A DNA stretch of 64,000 nucleotides from Rothia sp035916755 (GTDB lineage: Bacteria; Actinomycetota; Actinomycetes; Actinomycetales; Micrococcaceae). The stretch lies in NCBI RefSeq assembly GCF_035916755.1, contig NZ_JAYWIX010000003.1, forward strand, positions 62,001-126,000, written 5' to 3'. Positions 50,803 to 59,128 of the stretch are shown here, in pieces; positions within the stretch are counted from its first letter, which is position 1, and the number at the start of each line of letters is the position of its first letter. The notes beneath the pieces are model-generated. The model worked only from the letters and a program-made list of their open reading frames with translations, made no database searches and was not told the DNA's origin. The position numbers and the translations under genes were made by a program.

Positions 50803-52230
50803 TTAAGAAATAAGGTGCTCAGAGGGGAGCTGGTTATGCAGGGAGCGGCCGTTAGATTCAATGACCTGCCGGTACCAATCAAAGGACTTCTTGCGGTAGC
50901 GTGCCAGGGTGCCTGAGCCGTCGTCATTCCGGTCTACATAAATCACCCCGTAGCGCTTAGACATCTGGGCGGTCGACATTGATACCAGGTCAATGCACCC
51001 CCACATGGTGTAGCCTAGCAGGTCGGTCCCGTCGGCGATTGCTTCTTCGGCTTGAAGTAGGTGCTCGCGCAGGTAGCTGATCCGGTAGTCGTCCTCAACC
51101 GTGAGCCTATCCGGCCCACCTTCCACCAGCTGGTCCTTGGCGCCCAGGCCGTTCTCGACGATAAAGAGGGGCTTGCCCCAGCGGTCCCAGAAGTCATTGA
51201 GTACCAGGCGCAGGCCCACCGGGTCAATCTGCCAGCCCCACTCAGAAGCTTGCAGGGTGGGGTTGGGCACTCCCCCGATGATATTGCCCTCACCGGTCTT
51301 TGCCGCCCCCACAGTCTCGCACACCGACATGTAGTACGAGAAGGAGACAAAATCGACGGTATTGAGCAAATCCTGGCGGTCCTGCTCGGTAATCTCAAGC
51401 TCCACCCCCAGTTCCCGGAGCTTACGGAGAAAGTAACCGGGGTAGCTGCCGCGGCAGTGCACGTCGCCAAAAACATAGTCATCACGCGAGGCCACCTGGG
51501 CAGCTAGCACATCTGCCGGGTCGGGGGTCAGGGGGTAGCGGGGAACAGCCAGAATCATGCAACCCACCCGGTTTTGCCCGTCAATCTCGTGGGCCAGGCG
51601 GGTGACTCGGGCTGAGGCAACCAGTTCGTGGTGTACCGCCTGATAGAGGCGCTGCGGCCCAATCTCATCAGGTGTTCCTTCAAGACCCGAGAAGAAGGGA
51701 AAGTGCAGCACGGAGTTAATCTCGTTGAAGGTAATCCAGTAACGTACTCGGCCTGCAAAATGGGTCATCACGGTGCGGGCGTACCGCTCAAAGAAATCAA
51801 TCAGCTGCCGGTTAGCCCACCCGCCGTATTCCCGGGCCAGGTGCAGAGGGGTCTCATAGTGGCTGAGGGTCACCAGCGGTTCGATACCGTGTTTCAACAG
51901 TTCATCAATGACGCGGTCGTAAAAGGCCAGCCCCTCGGGGTTGGGCTCAGTCTCGTCCCCGCGCGGGAAAATCCGTGACCAGGCAAAGGAAAGGCGGAAG
52001 ACCTTAAAGCCAAGTTCAGCAAAGAGGGCGATATCGTCTGCATAGCGGTGGTAGAAGTCGATACCCTCAAGTTTGAGGTTATCGGGTGTCGGCTGGGCTG
52101 TGGGGGCGGACGCCAGCCCCCGCGCCAGCACGTCCTGTACGCTCAGCCCCTTACCATCTTCAGCATAGGCACCCTCTATCTGGTTGGCGGCCGTTGCACC
52201 ACCCCACAAAAATCCTTCAGGAAAACTCAC
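50803..52230 (-). CDS. 6-phospho-beta-glucosidase (GH1)
   Basis: 475-residue family 1 glycosidase. FPEGFLWGGATAANQIEGAY is the GH1 N-terminal signature, TFNEIN (about residues 169-174) holds the acid/base Glu and FIVENGLG the nucleophile Glu. WGCIDLVSMSTAQMSKRYGVIYVDRNDDG contains the Ser, Lys and Tyr that bind the 6-phosphate in BglA-type enzymes, so phosphorylated beta-glucosides are the likely substrates. A PTS permease is expected but none is next to it. Confidence 0.92.
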   Translation of the reverse strand: MSFPEGFLWGGATAANQIEGAYAEDGKGLSVQDVLARGLASAPTAQPTPDNLKLEGIDFYHRYADDIALFAELGFKVFRLSFAWSRIFPRGDETEPNPEGLAFYDRVIDELLKHGIEPLVTLSHYETPLHLAREYGGWANRQLIDFFERYARTVMTHFAGRVRYWITFNEINSVLHFPFFSGLEGTPDEIGPQRLYQAVHHELVASARVTRLAHEIDGQNRVGCMILAVPRYPLTPDPADVLAAQVASRDDYVFGDVHCRGSYPGYFLRKLRELGVELEITEQDRQDLLNTVDFVSFSYYMSVCETVGAAKTGEGNIIGGVPNPTLQASEWGWQIDPVGLRLVLNDFWDRWGKPLFIVENGLGAKDQLVEGGPDRLTVEDDYRISYLREHLLQAEEAIADGTDLLGYTMWGCIDLVSMSTAQMSKRYGVIYVDRNDDGSGTLARYRKKSFDWYRQVIESNGRSLHNQLPSEHLIS

Positions 52231-52319
52231 CGGCGGCGTCCTTTCACGTAGCTACTAGGTCTTACCCCTATCCTAGCCCCACCTCCTACCCGGCATAAGG
52301 GGAAGTCCATATGAAGAAA

Positions 52320-52359
52320 GCTGGGATTCTTCGGGGCACTACTCCCAAAGACTCCCAGC
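52320..52359 (-). terminator. Hairpin downstream of the broken Tat-protein gene
   Basis: GCTGGGATTCTT pairs with AAGACTCCCAGC (one mismatch); the minus strand continues TTTCTTC. It lies about 110 nt past the stop at 52469. Confidence 0.55.
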
Positions 52360-52468
52360 CCCCCTTATATGAGGACAGATTAACCGTGTAGCGGCAACCA
52401 GCTCCCGTCTTTTTTCATTTTCAGAGCTCACGGTCATAACCGCACACGACTACCTGTACATTTATTTT

Positions 52469-53242
52469 TTACCAGATGCCATCCTTGCTGGCAGTGCCCC
52501 ACGGTGAGTAGTTACCGAAGGTGGTGGAATCAATGGGGCTATTGACAGCAAAAGCACCAGATGCCAGCGGACCTGCGTAGGTGTAGGTTACAGGCACGGT
52601 GGACTGGGAATCTGCAACCTTGGTGTTGTAGTAGCTCAGGCAGAGCTGCTGCTCACTGGTATCAGCCAGGATGCCAGAGAGAGCAGGAACAGGAGCGTTG
52701 AGCTGTTCAGCAGTGGCAACAATCTTGGTGTTGATGCGACCCTGGAAAGCAACCAGACCATCACCGATACCAAAGACAGCATCCAGCTCCTGGCCGGGCT
52801 CAACAGTGCCAACAAAGACCCACTGGAAGGAGCGAGTGCGAGTGGCAGCGTCATAACCCAGGTTAACCAGCTCGCCGTTTGAGGTAACTGCACGAGTCAG
52901 GGATCGCTGGCGATCCTGGGTGGTGGTCTGAACCAGGTCAATGCGGATAACCAGGGGGTTCAGGGCGGTATAGGTTACGGCAACATCGCCATTGTTCTTG
53001 AAGTTGGTGTAAACATCGGTGGCAGTGCCGTTTACAGCAGCAAGAGGCTGGTAGATGTTGAATTCCATGTCCAGGTTCTTGGTCTGGAAGTCAGCAAAAG
53101 CTGCGTCGATGGCAGCCATAGAAGCAGCGGAGCAGGTTTCTGCTGAAGCTGCGTAAGCGGGGATTGCAGCGGTCGCAACAACTGCAGGGGCAGCCCAGGC
53201 TGCACCCTTAGCGATGGTACGACGCTAAATGTTGTGAGTCAT
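52469..53242 (-). pseudogene. Tat-exported protein gene with a nonsense codon in the signal peptide
   Basis: From ATG 53242 (AAGGAAAACA upstream) the frame reads M-T-H-N-I, then TAG at 53227-53225, then RRTIAKGAAWAAPAVVATAAIPAYA. The intact paralogue at 1879-3000 has V-S-R-R at this point, so a Ser codon of the twin-arginine motif has become amber, a one-base change from TCG. The rest is open for 252 codons and ends DGIW like the paralogue. Internal ATG 53119 would give 216 residues without an export signal. Probable pseudogene, unless amber readthrough or sequencing error. Confidence 0.85.
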
Positions 53243-53674
53243 TGTTTTCCTTATTGAGTGTGATTGCAACACACAAAACGTGCTACCTCCGCTCAAGTAG
53301 TACACAACTATTTGAACAGTGGGTACAAGCAATACTAAAACAGAACACCACAACTGTGCCACTTAATATGAGCGTTTGTACTAATTATTGGCATAAATCA
53401 CAGGTAAACCTGCATAGGTAGGGTATAAAAAATAACCTAAACATCAAAGAAAATTAAGCATTACCCCTCATAAATTAGGACATGGTGAAATAAATTAGAT
53501 AGGATGAGGTAGGGCATTTATCTATTTTTTATAGACACCCAACTGTATTGCAATCCCTCGCTGCAGAATCTTTACTTCCCCTGTAAATAAATACAGTCGA
53601 ACTAGATTGATTCCCTTCTATCATTTCTCTACCCATCCATGCGTATCACCAAGGTTCCCCCAGAGAAGGCAAAA
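53243..53674. other. AT-rich region upstream of the broken Tat-protein gene
   Basis: More than 400 bases, strongly AT-rich with several A/T runs, holding no gene I can support. It contains the minus-strand promoter for 53242. The short plus-strand frame across it looks like chance. Confidence 0.4.
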
Positions 53675-53705
53675 AGGCCCCGCTCGCACTCGGCGAACGG
53701 GGCCT
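53675..53705 (-). terminator. Terminator of rlmH
   Basis: AGGCCCCG (53675-53682) pairs with CGGGGCCT (53698-53705); the minus strand continues TTTTTGCC. 36 nt past the rlmH stop. Confidence 0.88.
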
Positions 53706-53741
53706 GAAAATCCCTTCAGAAGCTCTGCCAGAAAGGGGTTT

Positions 53742-54197
53742 TTACACGTGGTGGTAGGGACGGCCAGCGGCGATTTCACCGGCCCGGTAAATCTGCTCAG
53801 TAATAATGAGGCGTACCAGCTGGTGGGGGAAGACCAGGTCCGAGAGACTCCAGATGGTATTGGCGCGGGCACGCACCGAATCGTCCACCCCGTAGGCCCC
53901 GCCAATCACCAGCACTACCTTCTTAAAGCCCAGCTGGGCTTCCAGCAGACCTGCCAGGGCAGGAGAGCTCAGCATCTTACCGCGCTCATCGAGCAGCACC
54001 AGGTAGTCATCACGATCGACCTTTTCAAGAATGCGGCGGGACTCCTCAGCCCGGGCTGCTTCTTCTGCCAGGGACGAGTGGGGCAGGTACTGCCAGATAA
54101 CATCCCAGGGCTTGCGCAGGCGGGTTTCGTAACGGTCGATACCGTCCTTAACCCATTTTTCGTGTTTCTTACCGATGGCGATGATCTTGATGGTCAT
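53742..54197 (-). CDS. rlmH: 23S rRNA pseudouridine-1915 N3-methyltransferase
   Basis: SPOUT-fold methyltransferase modifying helix 69, 151 residues. MTIKIIAIGKKHEKWV, DERGKMLSSPALAGLL, the knotted FVIGGAYGV-like LVIGGAYGVDDSVR and HQLVRLIITEQIYRAGEI are family hallmarks. It overlaps the upstream methyltransferase gene by 4 nt, so the two RNA methylation genes are coupled. Confidence 0.96.
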   Translation of the reverse strand: MTIKIIAIGKKHEKWVKDGIDRYETRLRKPWDVIWQYLPHSSLAEEAARAEESRRILEKVDRDDYLVLLDERGKMLSSPALAGLLEAQLGFKKVVLVIGGAYGVDDSVRARANTIWSLSDLVFPHQLVRLIITEQIYRAGEIAAGRPYHHV

Positions 54198-55348
54198 GAG
54201 TTCTCCTTACTCAGTGGTGCGCGGGCTGCCAGGACGGTGAAGGTGGGGGTTCGTTCTAGCTGCCGCACCTGTGTGAAGCGGTCTTCAACCTGGGCCCGGT
54301 AGCGGGCGTGGGAGTTATGCACCAGGTAGAGCTGACCACCGGGAGCTAGCAGACGCAAGGCCGCATCCAGCAGGGGGCCCACCAGGCTAAGGTCAACCGC
54401 TGTTCCGGTGTGGAAGGGCGGATTGAGCATGACGATGTCAGCTACGCCCTGGGGTAGGCGGGAACCAGCATCGTCCCAGCTCACCTGAACCCGGGCGTCC
54501 TGACCCAGGTTGAGAGAAGCCGACCGCACGGCGTCCGCATCAACATCGGTGGCCCAAACCCGGGCAACCTCTACCCCGTCAGGCAGGTGCTCTAAGACAT
54601 CGAGAGTCACTGATCCGTTACCGCAACCCAGGTCAACCAGTGTGAGCGGACGGTCGGGCACCTGGTTGGCCAGGTCGGTGAGGACGCTCGCGGCCAGCAG
54701 ATGCCCACCCCGGTCAGGCTTGCCACCCGAGAAGACACCGCCGGCAGCCTGTAGGGGCCCGGCAGGGCGAGGGGCCTCAGGTACTGAGGCCGGCACTGTA
54801 GCGAGCAGGCAGCGGTGTTTGCCCTTACCCCGTAGCCCGTGGACCTGTTCAAAGCTTCGGCCCAGGGTCTCATTAAAGGTGGTGGTCATATGCTTGGTGT
54901 TACCGCCCAGAATTAGGGTGACATCGTTGCCCCGTCCAGTCTGATAGCAGGCCAGGTCATAGGCAAGGTCGGCGAGCGCAGCGTGGCTCTTGGGCAGGCG
55001 GCCTACAACTAGGGTTCCGTCAAAGGCCTGGCTTGCGAGGAAGTCACCTAGGCCCAGGGTGCTTTGGTTGACCTGCTGGTCTTGGGTGAGGCCAGCAATC
55101 AGATGGTGTGGGGTTGTGTATGTGGTGTGGTGGTTGCGGGCGTCGGTGTAGGTGCGTTGGCGGCTCAGTACCCGGCCGCTTTGACTTACCTGGTTGAGGG
55201 CCCAGTCGGTCAGGGCTCCTGTGGGATCATCGAGAACCAGTATGTCACTGCCGGGGGCTAGGGTGGCGTAATCAGTGGCGTCGGAGATGATGAGTCTGTC
55301 GAGGGCAGAAGGTGCCTCTTGTGCTGTTGGGGGATGAGGTTGGGTCAC
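54194..55348 (-). CDS. RsmC/RlmG-like rRNA guanine methyltransferase
   Basis: 384-residue class I methyltransferase with an N-terminal pseudo-MTase half (DILVLDDPTGALTDWALNQ, NDVTLILGGNTKHMTTTFNE) and a catalytic C-terminal half: LVDLGCGNGSVTLDVLE (AdoMet motif I), VWATDVDADAVRSASLNL and DIVMLNPPFHTG (NPPF catalytic motif). This two-domain form is typical of RsmC or RlmG, which make m2G in 16S or 23S rRNA; which one is not decidable from the sequence alone. Coupled to rlmH. Confidence 0.88.
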   Translation of the reverse strand: MTQPHPPTAQEAPSALDRLIISDATDYATLAPGSDILVLDDPTGALTDWALNQVSQSGRVLSRQRTYTDARNHHTTYTTPHHLIAGLTQDQQVNQSTLGLGDFLASQAFDGTLVVGRLPKSHAALADLAYDLACYQTGRGNDVTLILGGNTKHMTTTFNETLGRSFEQVHGLRGKGKHRCLLATVPASVPEAPRPAGPLQAAGGVFSGGKPDRGGHLLAASVLTDLANQVPDRPLTLVDLGCGNGSVTLDVLEHLPDGVEVARVWATDVDADAVRSASLNLGQDARVQVSWDDAGSRLPQGVADIVMLNPPFHTGTAVDLSLVGPLLDAALRLLAPGGQLYLVHNSHARYRAQVEDRFTQVRQLERTPTFTVLAARAPLSKENS

Positions 55349-55577
55349 TCCCCTATTGTCTCACGGACCGGTGAGCTAATCAGGTGGGGTGGTTCTCTAG
55401 TATCGCACGGGAGCTACCGGGCTGGGCAGGGGTAGGTATCCGCTGGGTGAGATTCCTGCCTGATTCCCCTGGTTCAGGCGTCTCGCACCCAGCTTCGCTA
55501 TCAGCCCGCTGATAAAATGCTGGGTGTAGGGCTCCCAGGCCCTGCCCACACCACACACCTGAAACGAGTAAATTGAC

Positions 55578-56282
55578 ATGAGCGAACAGACGCCTTCCTC
55601 CTACCCCGCGCCCAACTACAACACCGGCCCCTACCAGCAGCAGGCACCCCAGACTGAGAAGACCAACACCCTGGCGATTCTCAGCCTCGTTTTTGGGTTC
55701 CTGGTAAACATCGTCGGTATCGTGCTTGGCTTTGTTGCCCTCAACCAGATTAAGCGCACCGGCGAGAAGGGCCGCGGCCTTGCCATTGCCGGCATTGTCG
55801 TGGGCTTCATCAGCCTGATCAGTGGTATCATCTTCGCGATTCTCATGCTTGCTGGGCTCAATGAGGTTGCCAAGTCCGCAGCTGCCTACGAGTCATCAGC
55901 TGCAGCAGCAAGCTCGTCCTCTTCAAGCGCTTTGGCTACCGAAGAGGTCAGTGAGGAAGCCTCAGAGGCCGCCGACGATGCCTCTTCAGTAGCATCAGAT
56001 ACCGAAACCACTGCTGCCCTTGACCCCGCTTCCCCCTACTGTGTTGCTCTCGATGAGTTCCTGATTGCCTCAGATAACATCCAGCAGGATGCCACCACCT
56101 TAGATGGTTACCTGGCCTCGCTGACCAAGCTTCGTGACAACGCTCCTACCGAAGAGATGCGGGCTTCACTAACTACCGCTATCGATGCTGTCAACGCTTC
56201 TGATGCAGCTACCTTTGAGTCTGCACTGAACGAGGTTGTGTTCGACCTGGGCCTGGACGCCGTCAGCTGCGGCATCGAATAA
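55578..56282 (+). CDS. DUF4190 membrane protein
   Basis: 234 residues. N-terminal Pro/Tyr/Gln-rich tail, then the DUF4190 pair of helices (TLAILSLVFGFLVNIVGIVLG and GLAIAGIVVGFISLISGIIFAILM) joined by FVALNQIKRTGEKGRG. A Ser/Ala/Glu-rich linker leads to an extracytoplasmic helical domain (PYCVALDEFLIASDNIQQDATT to AVSCGIE). Function unknown; probably a surface or envelope protein. Single gene, promoter near TGATAAAAT upstream and a strong terminator. Confidence 0.8.
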   Translation: MSEQTPSSYPAPNYNTGPYQQQAPQTEKTNTLAILSLVFGFLVNIVGIVLGFVALNQIKRTGEKGRGLAIAGIVVGFISLISGIIFAILMLAGLNEVAKSAAAYESSAAAASSSSSSALATEEVSEEASEAADDASSVASDTETTAALDPASPYCVALDEFLIASDNIQQDATTLDGYLASLTKLRDNAPTEEMRASLTTAIDAVNASDAATFESALNEVVFDLGLDAVSCGIE

Positions 56283-56304
56283 ACCCCGCCTACCCCCAAC
56301 AGCA

Positions 56305-56339
56305 AGGGGCCCCGCATCTTCACGGTGCGGGGCCCCTTT
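56305..56339 (+). terminator. Terminator of the DUF4190 gene
   Basis: AAGGGGCCCCGCA (56305-56317) pairs with TGCGGGGCCCCTT (56327-56339), followed by TTGTTTT. Confidence 0.92.
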
Positions 56340-56344
56340 TTGTT

Positions 56345-56529
56345 TTAGTCGGTCATTTTCACGGTTGCCTGCTGGGGTGCCACCAGGGGCATGGGCTCGT
56401 ATTCAGCGTGCAGGTCTCGCAGGCGGGCGGTCACTCCACCAGTTCCCCGATATGCACCGTCTGGTAAAAGCGGATTCCACCGGTGTAAACGAAGCTTGCT
56501 AGCTGGGTGCCAGCCCTAGACCAGGTGGA
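56345..56529 (-). pseudogene. Acyl-CoA thioesterase remnant
   Basis: On the minus strand a frame reads QLASFVYTGGIRFYQTVHIGELVE and then TGA; a one-base shift (missing G) continues VTARLRDLHAEYEP to a TAA at 56345. The YTGGIRFY-x3-HIGELVEVTARL pattern is that of hotdog-fold acyl-CoA thioesterases. N-terminal half and internal parts are missing. It overlaps the start of the plus-strand frame at 56507. Confidence 0.6.
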
Positions 56530-56941
56530 GCCCAACCCCACAGACGGGGTCTGGCTGGGTTACACCGCAGACCTTGAACAGGTGAAGAAGTTTAGGCGGG
56601 TTCACCAGGAATCCCAAACCCGCAGCATCCGGCAGACCAAGCTGTCCCAGAGTCAAAGCATCCACTGGGTCGCCTATGAGCTGGGCTTTCCCCACCAACC
56701 GCGGTTCAACACACAGCTCATTGAGGTTACCCTACTTCCCCAGGATTCAGGGACCCTCGCTCAGGTAACTAGTAGCTGGCTCCGCGCGCCCGAGGCAAAC
56801 CTACCCCGATCTTTGCGGTTGCTGCGCCGTCCGCTCGGAGCCGCCCTGCGGCCCGTAACCCGCTGGACCACAACCATCCAGGCCAGTACCCTTGCCGAGC
56901 AGCTTCGCGCTGCCGCTACACGCTCCGCTCCCACTCCCTAA
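56507..56941 (+). CDS. Possible truncated SRPBCC-like protein
   Basis: A 144-codon frame from GTG 56507. The first 30 residues overlap the thioesterase remnant. WVAYELGFPHQPRFNTQLIEVTLLPQDSGTLAQVTSSWL looks like antiparallel strands and RLLRRPLGAALRPVTRWTTTIQASTLAEQLRAA like the long C-terminal helix of an SRPBCC/polyketide-cyclase fold. The N-terminal strand and helices of that fold are absent, so this is probably a truncated gene. No clear ribosome site. Confidence 0.4.
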   Translation: MPALDQVEPNPTDGVWLGYTADLEQVKKFRRVHQESQTRSIRQTKLSQSQSIHWVAYELGFPHQPRFNTQLIEVTLLPQDSGTLAQVTSSWLRAPEANLPRSLRLLRRPLGAALRPVTRWTTTIQASTLAEQLRAAATRSAPTP

Positions 56942-56949
56942 GGAGGCCC

Positions 56950-57051
56950 ATGGAAAGCATGATCCACCAGGCCACCGTCATCGTCATCGGCGGCGGGCAG
57001 GCTGCACCGGCTCTTGGCCCGTTAAGGTCTTTACACGCGCACAGAAGCTGA
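56950..57051 (+). pseudogene. FAD/NAD-binding flavoprotein N-terminal remnant
   Basis: ATG 56950 with AGGAGG upstream opens ATVIVIGGGQAAPAL, a dinucleotide-binding GxGxxA strand-loop of flavoprotein monooxygenases or oxidoreductases, and the frame ends after 33 codons inside the 3' end of the MFS gene. The remainder of the protein is absent. Confidence 0.6.
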
Positions 57052-58272
57052 CCGGGCTAGCACCAGCGTGGGCAGCAGCGCCAGGGCTGCGATACAGGCG
57101 AGCGCCGGGAAAGAGGTTGCAGCCATAATGAAACCCGAAGCCAGGGCAGCGGTTGCAGCACCCAGGTTGGTGAGCGAATCCAGGCCACCTGCTGCCCGGG
57201 TGCGGCTTTCAGCCGGCAAGGACGCCGCAAAGAGGGCGGATGCCGCAACAAAGGTTGCCGACCAGCCCACACCCAGCAGAATCAGGCTTGCCACCATGGC
57301 AGGTGTGCTGTAAGGGGCAAGGGCGCCCAGCGCTACAGAGAGTATCAACAAGGCGGTGCCGATGAGTATCATGGTGCGCTCCCCTAGCCGGTCGGTGCCC
57401 AGCCCCATCAGGGGAGACAGCCCGTACATGCCCAGCACGTGCAGGCTGATGGTCAGGCCGATGATTTCGATGCCTGAGCCCTGGTGGTTCATGTGCACCG
57501 GGGTCATGGTCATCACCGAAACCATCACCATGTGCGCCCCCAGCAGGCTAATGGCCGCAAAGCGGGCCTGCCTGTTGCCCGCAATTTCGCGGATAAAGGC
57601 CCCGATTTTAGCGCCAAATGTGGATTTCTTCGGAGCGGACGCCCGCTCCCCCTGCCCCGCAGTAAACAGGCCGGGTGCGGCGCGCTTTTTATTGCCCGGC
57701 AAGAGGGTGAAGACCAGCAGGGTCGCGGCGGCCATAGCGATAGCCGCCAGGGCAAAGGCTGCACTGTAAAGGTTGGTGCCCAGGGATGGCGCGAGCGCGG
57801 CAGCCGGGGTGCCGATATTGGGGCCGAGCACAGAGCCGATAGTGCCGACCCAAACGATGAAGCTGAGGGCTGAGCCGCGGTTGGCGTCGGTGGCGTGGTC
57901 GGTTGCTGCGAAGCGGGCTTGGAGGGCGGCGGCGGAGCCTGCTCCCATCAGAAGCAGGCCGAGGGCTACCAGGGTGATGCTGGTGGTGGAGGCGGCGAAG
58001 GCAAGCAGGGTGGCGCCGAGGCTTGCGGTGGCCCAGCCGGTGGTGAGGGCGGTACGGCGGCTGGTGCGGGCTGCGAGGTTGGCTAGCGGTATGCCGAAGA
58101 TGGCGGCCCCGAAGGTGGAGGCGGTGCGGGCGATTCCAGCTAGTGCCTCGTTCTGGGTGACCTCGCTAGCAAGGAGCACCCCGATAGAGGGGGCCGCTCC
58201 TACGCCGATGGTTCCAAAGACCTGGGTGAGGGCCAAAGCCCAGAGGACGCGGCGCTGCAGGTGGGTGTTCAT
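57031..58272 (-). CDS. MFS transporter
   Basis: About 413 residues with twelve predicted membrane helices. IFGIPLANLAARTSRRTALTTG is the MFS loop 2-3 motif, and a symmetric GLGTDRLGERTMILIG lies between helices 8 and 9. A charged central loop (GQGERASAPKKSTFGA) divides the halves. Substrate unknown; drug or sugar efflux is typical. The start is uncertain because no ribosome site precedes ATG 58272; transcription could be leaderless. Confidence 0.85.
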   Translation of the reverse strand: MNTHLQRRVLWALALTQVFGTIGVGAAPSIGVLLASEVTQNEALAGIARTASTFGAAIFGIPLANLAARTSRRTALTTGWATASLGATLLAFAASTTSITLVALGLLLMGAGSAAALQARFAATDHATDANRGSALSFIVWVGTIGSVLGPNIGTPAAALAPSLGTNLYSAAFALAAIAMAAATLLVFTLLPGNKKRAAPGLFTAGQGERASAPKKSTFGAKIGAFIREIAGNRQARFAAISLLGAHMVMVSVMTMTPVHMNHQGSGIEIIGLTISLHVLGMYGLSPLMGLGTDRLGERTMILIGTALLILSVALGALAPYSTPAMVASLILLGVGWSATFVAASALFAASLPAESRTRAAGGLDSLTNLGAATAALASGFIMAATSFPALACIAALALLPTLVLARSASVRV

Positions 58273-58379
58273 GAGTTTTAGTTTACTGAGGTGCGGCAAG
58301 ATTCAGAGTCCTTGCCCCGGAATTCACTGTGTGAAGTAGTCTTCTCTATGCTGTAGGTTTTTCGATACTATGAGGAGCT

Positions 58380-59072
58380 ATGCCCCTTACCCTTTGGCTT
58401 TCCCTCGTCGCTGCCTGCCTGGTAATTTCTTTGACCCCGGGGGCAGGTGCGGTGAACACCATGACGACCTCCCTGCTACACGGCTGGAAGAAGGCCTTTT
58501 TCACGGTCATGGGGCAGCAACTGGCCCTGGTGGTGCAGATTGCTATTGTGGCAGCTGGTCTGGGTGTGGTGGTCGCTAACTCGCCGGTGCTCTTCGATGT
58601 AATCCGCTACGGTGGGGCTGCCTACCTGGTTTACCTCGGGTTACGCATGATTCTTGCCCGCCCTCAAACCCCGCAGCGAGCCCGCGACGAGGCAGAAAGT
58701 GGGTCGGGCGCGTCCGCCCAGCAGGGGCAAGGACGCCGCATCCGAGCAGGTGTGCGCCTGCAGCCGGGCACCCCTTTAGCTCTCTTTAATCGGGGGTTTT
58801 GGGTGAATATGTCGAACCCTAAGGCCATTGTTTTTATTTTGGCCTTTATGCCACAGTTCGTGCAGCCGGACGCCCCGCAGCTGCCCCAATATTTGATTCT
58901 GGCCGGTACCATGGTTGCCATTGATATTCTGGTTATGTGGGGCGGGTTTGCCCTGGTGGCAAAGACTCTGACCAGGCTCTCGCATTCAGAGCGCGGCCAG
59001 ACGATACTGAACCGGGTCTTTGGATCCCTCTTTATTCTGGTCGCTGCTCTCATGGTCTGTGCAGGGCACTAG
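58380..59072 (+). CDS. LysE/RhtB-family exporter
   Basis: 230-residue amino-acid export protein: LWLSLVAACLVISLTPGAGAVNTM is the family signature, followed by GWKKAFFTVMGQQLALVVQIAI, GAAYLVYLGLRMI, a Gln/Ala/Gly-rich cytosolic loop (about residues 95-130), then FNRGFWVNMSNPKAIVFILAFMPQF and two further helices. Six membrane segments. The exported amino acid is not identifiable. Confidence 0.9.
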   Translation: MPLTLWLSLVAACLVISLTPGAGAVNTMTTSLLHGWKKAFFTVMGQQLALVVQIAIVAAGLGVVVANSPVLFDVIRYGGAAYLVYLGLRMILARPQTPQRARDEAESGSGASAQQGQGRRIRAGVRLQPGTPLALFNRGFWVNMSNPKAIVFILAFMPQFVQPDAPQLPQYLILAGTMVAIDILVMWGGFALVAKTLTRLSHSERGQTILNRVFGSLFILVAALMVCAGH

Positions 59073-59128
59073 GGGGCTCTGGCGGAATCTGCCTTCTTTT
59101 AATCAGGCAGGTCAGGGACACACTCAAC

